Under the pieces are notes generated by a model that saw nothing but the letters and a program-made list of their open reading frames with translations, was not told the DNA's origin and made no database searches. From positions 27,795,448-27,859,447 of the forward strand of contig OX328124.1 of NCBI GenBank assembly GCA_946811695.1: a stretch of 64,000 nt of DNA, in the 5' to 3' direction. A program made the position numbers and the translations under genes. Shown here piece after piece: positions 33,855 through 45,665 of the stretch. Source of the stretch: Gonocerus acuteangulatus (Eukaryota > Arthropoda > Insecta > Hemiptera > Coreidae). Each line of letters begins with the position of its first letter. The stretch's first letter is position 1.

Positions 33855-35380
33855 CAACTATATAATATGTCTTATGTGCAGTCGTGACGCTGCCTGGATA
33901 TTAGAAGCCATTTCTTGCATACAGTTTTAGATAACGCTCCTGAGGAGCCACTAAAGAAGTAAAACTTGTAATGCATAAGTAAATTATCATTATTATATAG
34001 TATAATTTTTTAATTAGTGCAAAGATATATAAAAAGAAGCTTGGGTCGTAATTCTTGTCAGAAAATATCCGTTTCTGGGATGTCAAGCTTATAATTAAAA
34101 TAACATTGTTGTTCCATGGCGTTCCTCAAGATGCTCATACAGCTTTTTCAGATACATGGAAAAGTTAATTTTCAAAAGGGCGACATTTTGAGAAAAATAC
34201 TTCCGACTTACTTTTTCCGAATTACTATTTCAAGGACAAAACAACAAATGAAACACTTTAAAAACTTGTCATGTCTCATTTAAGACTAGGAAAAGGCTTT
34301 CAGAGAACGAGTGTTTAATATTTAGATATTCATAGCCAAAGCTAAAGCTAAAAACGTTTTAAGACTTCTATTGACAATAGAATAGGGAATTTAGACCCCG
34401 ACATTTTCCCTCCAACCAAATCGTGTATTTGAACAGGCAACGTTACAGTTTAAATTATTTTCAGTCTTAGCTTTGGCTAAATATTGATAAGCATTGAACT
34501 CTATCTCCCTCGCTGACCTCTCAAAACCTTATCTTCTCCTAAAGGAGACTATGGGCGTATGTAAGGACCATAATACTCTTAAAATTAATTAAATAAGATC
34601 AAAGAAAAAATAATTCTTTTGGGTGTAATAGCGTTTTAATTAGCTAACTATTCCAAGTTCTAGATTGTTAGTATTCCATCCCCCCCACCGCCGATATTTT
34701 CCCAGCCCCCCACATATTTAGAATGTGGGATTATAATTCGCACGTTGTTGATAATGTATGTTATTTTTCTGAGAGTGTAGAAAAAATTTAAAAAAAAATT
34801 AAACGTTTAAGATTAATAAAGCTAAATATATGTCTTAGAAATAATGTCAAAGACTTTTTTTTTTCTGTTCCAGGTATGAAAACTCATTAATTATTGGAGT
34901 TAAATTGGGATATAAGGTAATATAATTACGTAAAATGTTAATATTAAAATCATTCATAAATTATCTATTATATATTTTGTCAAATACCACTCACTCACTG
35001 ACCTATCATCGCCCAGCCAAAACCACTTGACAGAAAAATTTGATATTTTGCATGGACACTCCCTTTAGGATGTAAACACGGTATTTTTGATATTCAAATT
35101 TTAATTATTTTTAGAGGGGTTTGAATTTTTAGTTGGTTTTAAGAAAAGTCGCCTGCGTTTGTAGGGCGATAACAGGTCAGCTGTTACCGTACTGTATCTA
35201 TTTCATAATATTTTTATTTGCGGTTCATTTCAGCTGTGGTGACAGAGCTTGAATTACTAGAAATAAACTGTGATTTTGTCCCTCATAGAGCTTACACTGT
35301 ACCTGGTGAAGGTCCATCCGAGGTAATAATATCCCGAACCCTTGTACAGCCTCCTCACCCATCAGAACACTTTTTGGCAA
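33855..35380. other. No gene; a TE-like remnant at 34985-35130
   Basis: accactcactcactgac, then gcccagccaaaaccactt, ttgatattttgcatgga and ggggtttgaatttt resemble a repeat common in insect genomes, but I cannot name it. The frame at 35218-35412 has no recognisable content. Confidence 0.35.
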
Positions 35381-35727
35381 TGCCTGCAAATATAACGGGT
35401 GTTTCCAAATGACATCTTGGAAAATAAATTTTAAAATTTTAACTTCCATTTATTATCGACAACGAAATTTAACCTGTACTGGTTAAACTGCTGTTACTGG
35501 TAACCTATAGAAAACGGGTTATCTTTAGATTATATACTGGTCCGAAGTGATCAATTGTCAAGAAACATTGTAGTTTGATTACTTATCAATTGACGAATAA
35601 CTTATAATATTACGGGAACCGTTGCATAATAAACTGCACAAAATTATGTAGTAGCGTTAATTTTGATGATACATTACTTAACACAATAAAATATCTATTT
35701 ATCTGCCGTGACGAAGCACGGCTATCA
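35381..35727 (-). mobile_element. Retroelement 3' segment, copy 1
   Basis: About 340 bp duplicated at 36206-36556. On the minus strand it runs from a gcttcgtcacgg-like end, through tgtgcagttta, to a 3' part with aataaatgg and gttaaaat. That tail (taataataaatggacgttaa in the better copy) is the same as the tail of the tRNA SINE. I infer a longer SINE or a LINE 3' end that shares the tail. Confidence 0.6.
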
Positions 35728-35935
35728 AAACTCCAGTCAATCCAACTCGCTAAAATTCATAGAATTCTATTAATCGTTGCGAGAGATTGACTAGAGTGTT
35801 GAAGGTTACTGTACTACCAGCAACAACCAATAGAATTGCCCATTGGAATAGCTAATGAGTTATGCGCATGCGCTGAATCACTGTTATAATCACTACATCC
35901 AGTTACTTGTGGATGTGGTCTTCGCAAACAGACCC
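35728..35935 (+). mobile_element. FB1 right-end fragment with palindrome remnant
   Basis: Contains actccagtcaatccaactcg, gaattctattaatcg, then gcgcatgcgctgaatcactg and ggatgtggtcttcgcaaacagaccc, as at the right end of the other FB1 copies. The left terminus is missing. Confidence 0.6.
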
Positions 35936-36075
35936 AAGAAACATTATAATGATATTTTGTTATCCATAACAGATAATGGTGTAAGAGCGTCAGCTGTAAT
36001 AGCAGAACAACAATAAGAATTAACAATCTGGCAAGTATTTTTACAGCTGATCTCTATGGCTTACTTAGGAAGATA

Positions 36076-36129
<54 letters not shown>

Positions 36130-36200
36130 ATACTAGGGACATAATACTTTACATGGACTTTAGCGCACTTGAAGCACTAACATACAGATACACTCATCAA
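35936..36200 (+). repeat. Dispersed repeat, second copy of 30855-31085
   Basis: Same order of phrases as the first copy, with a (ta)n expansion at 36070-36124. The copy at 30845 reads through the point where FB1 abuts this one, so it may show the sequence before the FB1 insertion. Confidence 0.75.
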
Positions 36201-36205
36201 CATAT

Positions 36206-36556
36206 GCCTGCATATATAATGGGTGTTTCCAAATGACATCTTGGAAAAATAAATGATTTTAATTTTAACGTCCATTTATTATTAAAAACGAATTTTAACC
36301 TGTACTGGTTAAACTCCTGTTACTGATAACCTATAGATAACGGGTTATCTCTAGATTATATACTGGTCTGGGGCGCTGAAGTGTCAAGAAACATTTTACT
36401 TTGTTTATTTATCAATTGATGGATGACTTGTAGTATGTCGGGAACCGTGCTATAATAAACTGCACAAAAGTATGTAGTAGCATTGATTTTGATGATAGAT
36501 TACTTAACACAATAAAATATTTATTTATCTCCCGCGATGAAGCATGGGTAGTCAGC
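36206..36556 (-). mobile_element. Retroelement 3' segment, copy 2
   Basis: Partner of 35381-35727. The minus strand begins actagctgactacccatgc, ttcatcgcggg and ends in taataataaatggacgttaa, aattaaaatcattt. Within its 3' part, aacctatagataacccg-type sequence is shared with both SINE families. Confidence 0.65.
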
Positions 36557-37137
36557 TAGTTTGATATAAAAGGAAGATAATAAATTAATTTCAGTCGTTG
36601 TGTTTCATTTTATAATCTTTTTGAACACTTTGGTTCTAAAAAAACAACAACACTAAACGCTTCAAAGAAAACTGTCAAGCTTTGTGAGTTCTGGTTTCGT
36701 TCTATTGAGAAATATCAAGAGTTTTATTTCAAATCTTTCCAAATCACTGCGGATATAAGCAATATATAAAGACACTGCGTAGAATAAATTAAGTAGTTTA
36801 CGCTGGTTGTAAAGTTGTTAAGCACTTCGGTAGGTGTATATAATGTTGATTGGAGTGTATGCTGGTGATACATCAAGAAGGGGTAGTCTATCCAACACGC
36901 TCACCACCTGCATTGATGGTTATCTACAATCCTACGGTAATGATAGGGCCAAGTCAATATCTACATGATTAATGATTATACTGATTACACCTCTTCTATC
37001 AATGGCTTCCTCTTACAATGTAACGTGTTGGAATAAAAAAAAAACTTGCCGGGGCCCTACTGGTGGAAGGTTGTTCTTTACCCACCATCTTCTCTTACCC
37101 CCTTAGGAGAAAATCATTGTGATCATGCAAATGCCAA
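36557..37137. other. No gene seen
   Basis: AT-rich unassigned sequence. Confidence 0.35.
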
Positions 37138-37146
37138 TTGGTATGT

Positions 37147-37331
37147 GATTTTTTTTTCTTGTTTGACGGCGTATCTACAACTTGGCAATTAGCGCCGGGC
37201 TATCTACAGGTTGCCACCCTTTTATAATGCCAACAGCAAGTGGTCGGTCACCCATTCGGTACTGGCCCGACGTTGCTTAACATCGGTGATCTAAGGGAAC
37301 CGGTGAATTCAACGTGGCTATGGCCGTTGGC
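37147..37331 (-). mobile_element. 5S-rRNA-derived SINE, copy 2 (9-bp target duplication)
   Basis: The minus-strand head gccaacggccatagccac is followed by accggttcccttagatcacc, gttaagcaacgtcgggcc and gtgaccgaccacttgc. The body is aaaagggtggcaacctgtag, atagcccggcgctaatt, with an A-rich tail. Identical ttggtatgt flanks lie at 37138-37146 and 37332-37340. The 3' half of the 5S head is slightly diverged. Confidence 0.85.
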
Positions 37332-37349
37332 TTGGTATGTAAAAAAAAA

Positions 37350-38220
37350 AAAAAAAACACTAATATTTCCGCCGAATTACTGATTTAATTTCCTTCCGAA
37401 ACCAATGACCGATTAAGTCACTTCAATTTCGCGAAAAATATGAATATGGAAACCTCCGGCCATGTGACAGTTACATGTCAAAAATATCTTGTCCTTTTGG
37501 GCTCTTATTCATCTTCTTACATCCCGCTTGTCTTGTATAGGTATATTGAAAGAATGAATGAATTGTCTTTATTTTATAAGTAACAAGCTGTTCCCCGGCA
37601 TGCCATGCTTCACCTACTTTCTGCCTATGACACTCCCCGTATCACGATTGAAATAAACTGCATTACTTGATTATATAATGATGTAAAGTCATCAATAAGT
37701 TTGAGTTATTCTAATTATCAACAACATCAAAAAATAAATTGTTAGACGGTATTCAAAATGGCCGAAGTAATTCGTTAAGCTGCCAACGCAGCACCACAGC
37801 CTGCGAGTAAGAGAGCTCTTATCAAAAAAGAAAGAAATCTTTTGACAAAATTTTGACTATTTGGACCTAGCCTAGGAGATTCCCCGTATCAAGTCCTACC
37901 TGTTTGCCAAGTGTGGATTTGTATAAGGAACAAACAGATAAACAGACTGACAAACAAACAGACGGAAAGGTGATTTTTATATATAAAGATAATAACAATT
38001 ACAGGGAGTCTGGATATGTATAAGTATTTTGAATAACGTTAAGAAGTTACTTGTGTATAGGTATATTATTATTAGTGCATTTTTTCGATACTTTTCAGTA
38101 GAGGGCGATGTAAAAAGAGGTTTAGTCTAGTATTTTCCTAAAACAGTGAATGTCCTTAAATAATAATTTTAAAACATGTTAACCAGATATTTTGACTTGG
38201 TATTTACTTAATATTTTGTT
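37350..38220. other. No gene; repeat-like phrases at 37590-37990
   Basis: caagctgttccccggcatgc, later gtttgccaagtgtgg and a run of acagac/acaaac words, are typical of decayed arthropod retroelement ends. I could not delimit an element. Confidence 0.3.
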
Positions 38221-38721
38221 TTAGATATTGTTGTAAATGTCCATGTCCTTAAAATAATTGAGTATTGTATCAATGTGGTGGCTGTCATCTCCGAGGAGTT
38301 CTGTCAAATCAATAGGTACATGAAGGTTCTGTCTTAAATAGCAGTTAGTCAGTATATGCTTGATTGTCAGTACTGAGTTACACGTTCGGCATGTCGGTTT
38401 GTCCTTGTTAGTCATCAGGTACTCCTGAGTCACACGACTGTGGCCGATACGTAGTCTGGCTAACATGATTTCTTCGCGTCGTGATCTTCTGTATGACGAA
38501 GGCCATTCTTTTACCGTAAACTTCACAGTCCTCAGTTTGTTCTCTGTTGTGTTAGTCCAGTCCAGTTGCCAGAAGTGTAAGATTTTTAGGTCAGTTTAAC
38601 GTATTACGTCTTCATAATACGATTCGAGTGGCTGGTAAGTTTGGCCTTCTGTTACAAGTTTGGCGTATCGGTCAGCTATTGTGTTTAGTCCTAAGTTTTC
38701 GTGTCCTGATAGCCACCACCA
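38221..38721 (-). pseudogene. Non-LTR retrotransposon ORF2 C-terminus (RNase H end and terminal zinc motif)
   Basis: Translated on the minus strand from 38721. It opens with WWWLSGHENLGLN and ADRYAKLV, the C-terminal RNase H1 signature (S-G-H, then N, then A-D-x-x-A-K). An in-frame TAA follows at 38596-38598. Then come RREEIMLARLRIGHS, CRTC and IKHILTNC, which form the C-x2-C...H-x4-C motif at the end of many LINE ORF2 proteins, and a stop at 38221. The catalytic part of RNase H, the reverse transcriptase and the endonuclease are absent. Intact relatives copy their RNA into chromosomal DNA. This copy is truncated and carries a stop, so it is dead. The array at 13000-14445 is built from the equivalent region. 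Confidence 0.8.
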
Positions 38722-39380
38722 TGTATAGGTATATTTAATAATATTAAACAATTACCAGTGAATAGGTATTTTGAATAATATTAATCAATTGTCTGCGTAT
38801 TTGTTTATTGAATAATATTAAACAGTTACCTATGCATAGGTATATTGAATAATATTACATTTCTGAAACTTGACATTCTTACATATGTTCACCTTGGAAG
38901 AGGAAGGGCGAATCTGAAATATCGACTTTTTTTTTTTTTATTTATTTTCTGATTCAGAAAGATGTAGGTAACACGACGCTTTGCCTTGTTTCTCTGGTTC
39001 ACCTTTAGTTCTCACACAGTTTCAAGTTAAAGTGAATAGCACCATTATCTATAAACAATTAAATGTCTAATTTCAAGGGCGAATCCTGGATCTCAAACTC
39101 CCCTTCTAGCATTTTGTTACCCATAAATCATTCGGATAAATTAAAATTAAAACATTGAATTTTAATTGCACACTTTTTCAATCAGGTTTATGAATCAGCA
39201 TTCCATAGAGTAAACATTCACCCTTGCTGCCCTGAAGTACTTACAGAACTTTGACTTAGATTTCCCAACATCCGGATTTCGTGATTCGCTTTTTCACTTC
39301 CAAGGTCCTGATATATATTTTACGATAGGTAATTGTTTAGCGTTAAAACCAAACATGAACCAATTGAACACATTCGTTTT
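38722..39380. other. No gene; short local repeat
   Basis: ataggtatattgaataatat-type words recur at about 38729, 38763, 38800 and 38840, a degenerate tandem repeat of 35-50 bp. The rest is unassigned. Confidence 0.4.
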
Positions 39381-39516
39381 AGCGCGGTTCCTCCCTCTCT
39401 TCATAGGGAGGAACCCCGCTTATAAGGTTGATCTCATGAAACAATCCGGAAGTGCCAACAAGAAAATTTCGCGTTTCAGAACCCCTAGAGACCGAAAATA
39501 ACGGTGGGTCAAATTC

Positions 39517-39567
<51 letters not shown>

Positions 39568-39586
39568 TTTATTTATTTATTTATAA

Positions 39587-39620
<34 letters not shown>

Positions 39621-40692
39621 GTCTGTTCGCGGATTTCTGGCGTCCTTAATGGTCCGATTTTGATGAGATTTGGTACAAAAATCCGTCGTCCGATTTAAAA
39701 GGTCAAGTTCGTTAACTAGCAAAATCCGCCCACTGGAAGATGGCATTTGGGGTGAAATTCGCGCAAAAAAACCGTAACACTTACGTTTTTGAGTTCATAT
39801 GTTTGTTAGTACTTGTTTTATAGGCTTCTTGGGCTAGTAAAACGAATGAAACCATTTTTAAGGCAATAGCTTTAACCGTTTCTGAGAAAATCGGAAAAAA
39901 GTTGTTAAATCAAGTTTTTGGTTTGGTTACTTAGAATCATGGGATTCAGTTGAAACATTTTTTGCATGTTTGAATTTCATCAAAACTAACCTGTTAAACT
40001 TTTGGTTACGTTTGGAGCTAAGGAAGGGTTAGAATAAAATATTTTATGAACTGACATGAAAAGTTTTGGGAACTTCGTATAATTTCATTATCTCGAACAC
40101 GATTGAGAAATCATGATAAGTGGATAGAAATTATTTGAAAGCTTTATAAACTCTCTACAAAAAAGATTCTGAAACAATTTTAGGTGATGTCAATCGGAGA
40201 AATAAGTGCTTAAACTTTGAAGTAATTGATTTCGTTTATTCGAACGGATCTTTTTGTCTGTTTTTATTCCTTGTTATTTTTTAATTGCTTACAGTTGGAT
40301 AATGTATTTGACAATAAAACAGATTAGGTAAAATAAGAAAAACAATTCATTGTTAGAAATATAGCTTGCCAAGAGAAAGAGATTCGATGACGTCTTTTGA
40401 ATATTTTCAATTGCCTTCATGCTGTTGGTTTTTTTTATTTTATTTTTTAAGTGATTTTATTTGTAGAATTATTACTATAGTAATAGAACACAGGAATGTG
40501 TGAAAAATTTTGATATTTTCCAATTCCTTGAAACGTATGAAATGAAGTATCGGTAGAAGAGGATTCTAGGGTCTGGCGGACCCGACCAGGTAAAGTCATA
40601 AAGCCTATTCTATTCTAAGCTTTTCAAATGACAATAGGGATATGAACAGGAACCGAGCTAAGATGATGCAGTTCCTGCGAGTCGGACTTTTT
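39381..40692 (+). mobile_element. Family T, long copy 1
   Basis: Begins with agcgcggttcctccctc and a hairpin (ctccctctcttcatagggag). A (ta)n array sits at 39517-39620, followed by ccgattttgatgagatttgg and cttacgtttttgagttcata. It ends in ggaaccgagctaagatgatg, cagttcctgcgagtcggac. The edges carry inverted agcgcggttcc / ggaaccgcgct-type sequences. Long sister copies lie at 45443-46786 and 60948-62160. It has no reading frame, so it is non-autonomous. The superfamily is unknown. Confidence 0.8.
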
Positions 40693-40984
40693 TGGGTTTT
40701 TTTGATAATCCGCTTATGAGGTTTACAACATTGGACAGGAAACATCTAGTTGGGCGTTTTAATCCTCGTTCCCCAACAATGACATGTAGTTGAATTACTT
40801 TAAAAAAAGAAGAAGCAAAAATAAATCATTGACATTGAGTCTTCAAATTTTTAACAAGTTTTCTCTACAAGCAGGAAACCCTCTTATTACTTAGACTTTA
40901 TAAGGTAATCCGAAGTTCCATTGAGACATTTCCGAGTTTCAGAGTCCATAGGTGACAATAATACCAGTGTATCATATTTGTGTG

Positions 40985-41440
40985 TGTATATATATATAAC
41001 AGGCTCAAAAACGTGTTCTTTGGGATGAAATTCGTTCGGAAAAAATCGTGACGCCTACGGTTTTGTGTCAATAGGTTTGTAGGTAGTCTAAAGGTTTTAG
41101 ATAGTAGCGAAACGAATATTAACATTTTTAAGACGATATCTTAATCCGTTCTCGAGAAGATCATACGTTACTTATCTGCTTGGGTATTCAGAAACTATTG
41201 ATTGGAAATTCTTCCAGACGCTTAACTTTCATCCGGAATGGTAATTAAATTTTGGTTGCTAAATAATGTTATTAACAGGCCTCAGAAGTTTCAGGATTTC
41301 TTAAACATTCCTGATTCAGGAAGGTTTTCTAGTAGTGGTATGACATCGGCATTTTTTTATCTATGCCGTTCAAATTACGACTCGTATTTAAGAAAATGTG
41401 CTATGATGAAGCAGTTCCTGCTAATCAGACGTTTTACTCG
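40985..41440 (+). mobile_element. Family T, diverged copy
   Basis: tttgggatgaaattcg, tcgtgacgcctacggttttg, aacgaat and atatcttaatccgttctcgag align with the middle of family T. It ends in gctatgatgaagcagttcc, tgctaatcagac, which matches the family's 3' terminus. The long internal part is missing. Confidence 0.6.
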
Positions 41441-41742
41441 TAATTGTCCAGTAGCAAGAAATTCCTAACGTTTTAATCTCTTAAGCACTTCAATTCAATT
41501 CCTTCAAAATTATCACAATCTCAGATGATTAAAGAGCATAATTATTTGAAATTGTTCAGCTAAAAAAAGAACTAGTATGTTGTGGGCACATCGGCCAGTT
41601 TGCAAATTCATCATTCTGCGAGCGTTTGGCCTCTGGCCTCGAGATAACCCAATACATGTGCGACAGAATAAAAATAAAATATTAATCATGCAATAAAATA
41701 ATTGTTGCGATCTTAAATATTACGGCTTTTTAATCGGACTTT

Positions 41743-41937
41743 GAGGCACGGTGGCCTTGGGTGTTAAGGCGTGAGTACTTAACACTCCGTGCCAAGGGTC
41801 GTGGGTTCGATTCCCTCTAGGGGTGGTGGTTTTTCTTTGGAAAAAAAAGAAGAGGCATCAGCCCTATCCTGGCTAGAAAAGGGTGGTGTCATAAAATTCT
41901 GAGTTAATAATGGACGTTAAAATGTAAATAAATAAAT
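41743..41937 (+). mobile_element. tRNA-derived SINE, most complete copy (11-bp target duplication)
   Basis: Head ggcacggtggccttgggtg, ttaaggcgtgag, ...cgtgccaagggtcgtg, box B ggttcgattccc. Its long variable-arm-like insertion suggests a tRNA-Leu/Ser type origin. The body is ggtggtggtttttctttgg, gaggcatcagccctatcc, tggctagaaaagggtgg. The tail is taataatggacgttaaaatg, then (aaat)n. Flanks aatcggacttt (41732-41742) and aattggacttt (41938-41948) form an 11-bp duplication with one mismatch. Confidence 0.9.
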
Positions 41938-42120
41938 AATTGGACTTTAATCAAATATTACATTATGCGCGCACAGATGTCGGTGCACCGTGAAAAAAAA
42001 AATTATTGAGAGGAGGTCGTTGACCATTGATGATGCGAAGTTATGGATTGTCAGGGTTCGGTCGTTATTTCTTAATAAAACTACATTTTACATGTGAAAA
42101 TGGGTTTTGTTGGTTGTCGG

Positions 42121-42152
42121 CGTTTCGACTTGAAATTCAAGCCTTCATCAGG
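42121..42152 (-). ncRNA. Hammerhead-like hairpin motif of Penelope type
   Basis: The minus strand reads CTGATGA, a strong hairpin GGCTTGAA/TTTCAAGTC, then GAAACG. There is no U-H cleavage position after it, so I do not call a functional ribozyme. Confidence 0.35.
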
Positions 42153-42289
42153 GCTGTAAAACAAGTATGACAAAACAAATATTATATAGTGATTTATAAT
42201 CTCTCTGACAAAGCACTTTGGACAGATAGCCTTTTTTAATTATTTTTTAATTTAATTATCAAAAAAAAAAAAACGCAAATTTTGCTTCT

Positions 42290-44165
42290 GTACATGAATA
42301 AGTGAAAATACATAGTTAGAAATCTTTTAGTGACCAAAACATGAAGGAAATAGTCAATGAAGAAAATATGAAGAAAACTGGAAAAGAGAAATCCAAATAC
42401 CAACTGTCTGAAATGAAAGCATCCTTTGTGTCTGAAACCGAGGTAACCTATCCAAGATATTTAATTGCTCAAATATGTGAAACTAATAAGTCTTTTAATG
42501 AAATCAATCCGTTTGAAATAAATCGGTGGTTATCTTCTTATTCAAGAGAAATTAACGTTAAGAAAATTAGAAAAAGTGGAGTACTGTTTTTAGACTCACC
42601 AAATAACCTTGTCTCAGCAAAGCTTTTAGGTACAAAAACATTCAAAGGCTATAAAATAATAATAAAACCCTACAGTACGCTAAATCAACAATCGAAAGGC
42701 GTTTTCTATTGTTCAGAAATAAAGGATATGATTGACGCTGAAATTCTGAATGAATTATTAGAACAAAATGTCAGTCATATTAGACGAATTGGTGATCCGG
42801 CAAAAAGTTCATTGTTTGTAGCCACATTTGCCACTCCCCACCTTCCAGAAAGAATTAATGTTGGTTACCTTTCTGTCCCCGTCCGAATTTATATTCCACC
42901 ACCGCTTATCTGTTATCAGTGCGGCTCTCTTGGCCACCATCGGACCGCCTGTGACAAGGACCCTACCTGTAGGAGATGTGCTAAGCCCATGCACGAAGAT
43001 TCCTGTACAAGAATCAAATGCTGCTTATGTGGAGGTGAGCATCGCACTAATGCTAAGATTTGTTCAAAATATGCGGAAGAATACGAGATTAAAAAAATTA
43101 TGGTATTTCAAAAACTCGGATTCTTCGAAGCTAAAAGAATATCAACAAAAGGCAAAACAGAAACTTACGCCACGAAAGTGTTAAGTAATAAGGAGGAAAT
43201 GACTCAATTTAAGAAACTCAGTTCCCTAATAGAGGTTATGGGCAAGAGAATAGAGTTATTAGAGAAGCTGTTGGTAAAACAGGTCTCCTTATCGAAGCCT
43301 ACTCTCTTAGAAGGAAGGACTTTGGAAGATGACTCGAACCCAACGCCAAGCACTTCAAGACGTCTCCAGGATCAGGCTGCAGATGAAGGAAGACCAGGGA
43401 AGGAATGCAAAGAAGACATGAAGGATAATCCAGGTAAAGATGTAAAGGAGAAGAAGAAGAAAAGAAATGAAGATGATGCTCCAGAACGTCCTAAATCATC
43501 AAAACCTACTAACACACCAACACACAGAAGACAAGACTTCCTTAAAGGAAAGAAGCGGTAACACCTACTACTACTAGGACCTTTACTTATTATTTATTTT
43601 GTAAACTATTTTACTCTCCATATAATCTTCCAAAACCTAACCCGCTTTATTCGGCATAAAGTCAGTTCAGCTGTTTTTTATTTTATTTTATTTATTTATT
43701 TTTCAATTTATAATTTAAAAGTAAAATTCTTAATTTTAAGTTCAATTTTCCTTTGTCTTTTGGAATTTAATTTTTTAGTATCCTCTTCAGTAATTTCATC
43801 TAAGCCTAAGTACTTCTTTTTTTCCTTATTTAGGTAAACCTAACTTTTAATTTTAATTTCCAAGCATTGACTATTCTTTATATTTGTCTATAATGAATCT
43901 GAATTAATAATCATAAGTCTTTTCAAAATTTTAACATTGAAATTCTTGCCAAAAGCTGCTTTTGTTATTTTTTTTAGTGGTATTTTATTTAAACGTTTTG
44001 CATATTTTGTCACATTACTTATTTATATTTAACTTATTTGACTTATTTGATTTTTTATTTTTATTTTGCTTTTGACAATTTTTGTTTTTCTTGACGAAAT
44101 CCTGAAATCATCTGTTTGATGAGCTCATCGCCTTACGTTACGGAGCTCATAAATAAATAAATAAT
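42290..44165 (+). mobile_element. ORF1-only (half-LINE-like) non-LTR element
   Basis: ORF1 (42341-43561) is followed by about 550 bp of T-rich untranslated sequence. A 3' hairpin (gatgagctcatc and cggagctcat, 44119-44151) and the tail aaataaataaataataa come next. ORF2 is missing entirely, and its place is taken by the 3' untranslated part. The 5' boundary is approximate and I found no convincing target duplication. Confidence 0.6.
42341..43561 (+). CDS. Non-LTR retrotransposon ORF1 (gag-like nucleic-acid-binding protein)
   Basis: An intact 406-codon frame, the only substantial coding sequence in the window. Residues 27-185 form an RRM-like region, judged from length, the strand pattern (LIAQICE, VLFLD, YKIIIKPY) and family precedent. 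Three zinc knuckles follow: C191-x2-C194-x4-H199-x4-C204, C210-x2-C213-x4-H218-x3-C222 and C227-x2-C230-x3-H234-x6-C241. The knuckles sit directly after PPPLICYQC, as in Jockey/I/CR1-type ORF1 proteins. A leucine-rich possible coiled coil spans about 285-315. The tail (340-406) is basic and lysine-rich. ORF1 proteins of this class bind the element's RNA and form cytoplasmic particles. The ATG at 42341 is the first in frame and gives the expected N-terminus. No endonuclease/reverse transcriptase frame follows: within 600 bp the sequence ends in a (taaa)n-like tail. The element therefore depends on other LINEs. Clade assignment is tentative. Confidence 0.85.
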   Translation: MKEIVNEENMKKTGKEKSKYQLSEMKASFVSETEVTYPRYLIAQICETNKSFNEINPFEINRWLSSYSREINVKKIRKSGVLFLDSPNNLVSAKLLGTKTFKGYKIIIKPYSTLNQQSKGVFYCSEIKDMIDAEILNELLEQNVSHIRRIGDPAKSSLFVATFATPHLPERINVGYLSVPVRIYIPPPLICYQCGSLGHHRTACDKDPTCRRCAKPMHEDSCTRIKCCLCGGEHRTNAKICSKYAEEYEIKKIMVFQKLGFFEAKRISTKGKTETYATKVLSNKEEMTQFKKLSSLIEVMGKRIELLEKLLVKQVSLSKPTLLEGRTLEDDSNPTPSTSRRLQDQAADEGRPGKECKEDMKDNPGKDVKEKKKKRNEDDAPERPKSSKPTNTPTHRRQDFLKGKKR

Positions 44166-45442
44166 AATTATATGGTCCATCTACATTAACGCCTAAGGCC
44201 CAGCGACCACGGTGCAACTGTTCTGCAACTCGAGTTGCAAACTAGTTGCGTCTGAAACCAGTTTGCAACTGAAATGAAAAATCTTTCTGCTCACGGTGCC
44301 ACTTTTCTGCAATTAGAGTTGCAAACCAGTTGCGTATGAAATTAGTATGCAACTGAAACAAAACACGGGAGTACATTGGCTTGTTGTAAATCAATTGCCC
44401 AACAGTTTCGCAAGTGGTTTGTTTATTTAGTGAGTTACGTATTTTTTTTGTAAGAACTTGCGATGTCAGACTCACAAGGGGAGTATACAGCGATGGGGGT
44501 CACCAATATGAACTATTTTTATTCTGGTGATTCTACACAGAAAAATAGTCGAAGTGTCCGAGCGTTCCGTCCAATACGCCTTGGAGCCGAGAAATAAAAT
44601 AAAATAAGTTGAAAGTGCTTTTTTCATCGAGTTAAAAAAATTATATCGGCATGATTCTTTCAACAATTCATTTTTTTATAGAGTTTCTAAATTAAAAGAA
44701 AAATATAATCGTTAAACAATAATTTATATTTCGTCAAATAAATTCAAAAATATGCTTATGTTTTCAAGTAAACTAGTATTATACATTTTTTTAGACCAAA
44801 AATAATAGCAGAAATCAGCACCCCAAAAAACTCTAATGTGGTGAATATCATTTAAAACAAAAAATAATGATTTTTCCCAGTCTGAAGGAGGCTACAAATT
44901 TGTTTATTATTTATTTATTTATTTATGTTAGTTTTGTCATCAATTGATGATAAAACTAAATCTTTTTCCGTAAAATCTTCTCTGGTAATAATTCTTCTTA
45001 TGTTTCCATGTTAAAATGTCAAAAAGTATGGCTACAAATTTGTAAGCGAAAAAGTAACTTGACGTTTCGAAATTCAATCTCTCCTCTTGAGATAATCCCA
45101 TTTTTGGACTCCTTGTTCTAACCATATAAATGACTATTGCATTATATCAAAATGTACTTGCAAAAAATGGTTCTCAAAATAAAAATAAAATGTTAACTTT
45201 TTTGCATATAACGTCAATCCCAGAACACGTAGAAACACCCTCATTGGAAGGAAATGTGTCAGAGGCTTTAAGCCTCTATCGACCCTCCAAGTTTGGTTTG
45301 AATCGGGTAAATATTCTTTGAAATATGGCCGGATTCTTGAATCTTTAACAAACTTATAAGGGCCCTCCCCCTTAGTGAAATTTAAAATACCTTTTTTTTT
45401 ATTTTTTTAACATTCACAAAATTTGAATTTAGTTTTTTTTTT

Positions 45443-45567
45443 AGCGCGGTTCCTCCCTCCCCTATAGGGAGGAACCCCGCTTATGAGGTTGAACTCATGA
45501 CGCAATCCAGAAGTGCCGACTAGAAAATTTTGCCCTAGAGACCGAAAATGATGGTGGTTCAAATTTG

Positions 45568-45665
<98 letters not shown>

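Noticed and set aside
41743..41830. A tRNA gene with box B ggttcgattcc
   Set aside because: No clean cloverleaf or acceptor stem, and it continues into a SINE body with matching flanks. The other copies show the same layout.
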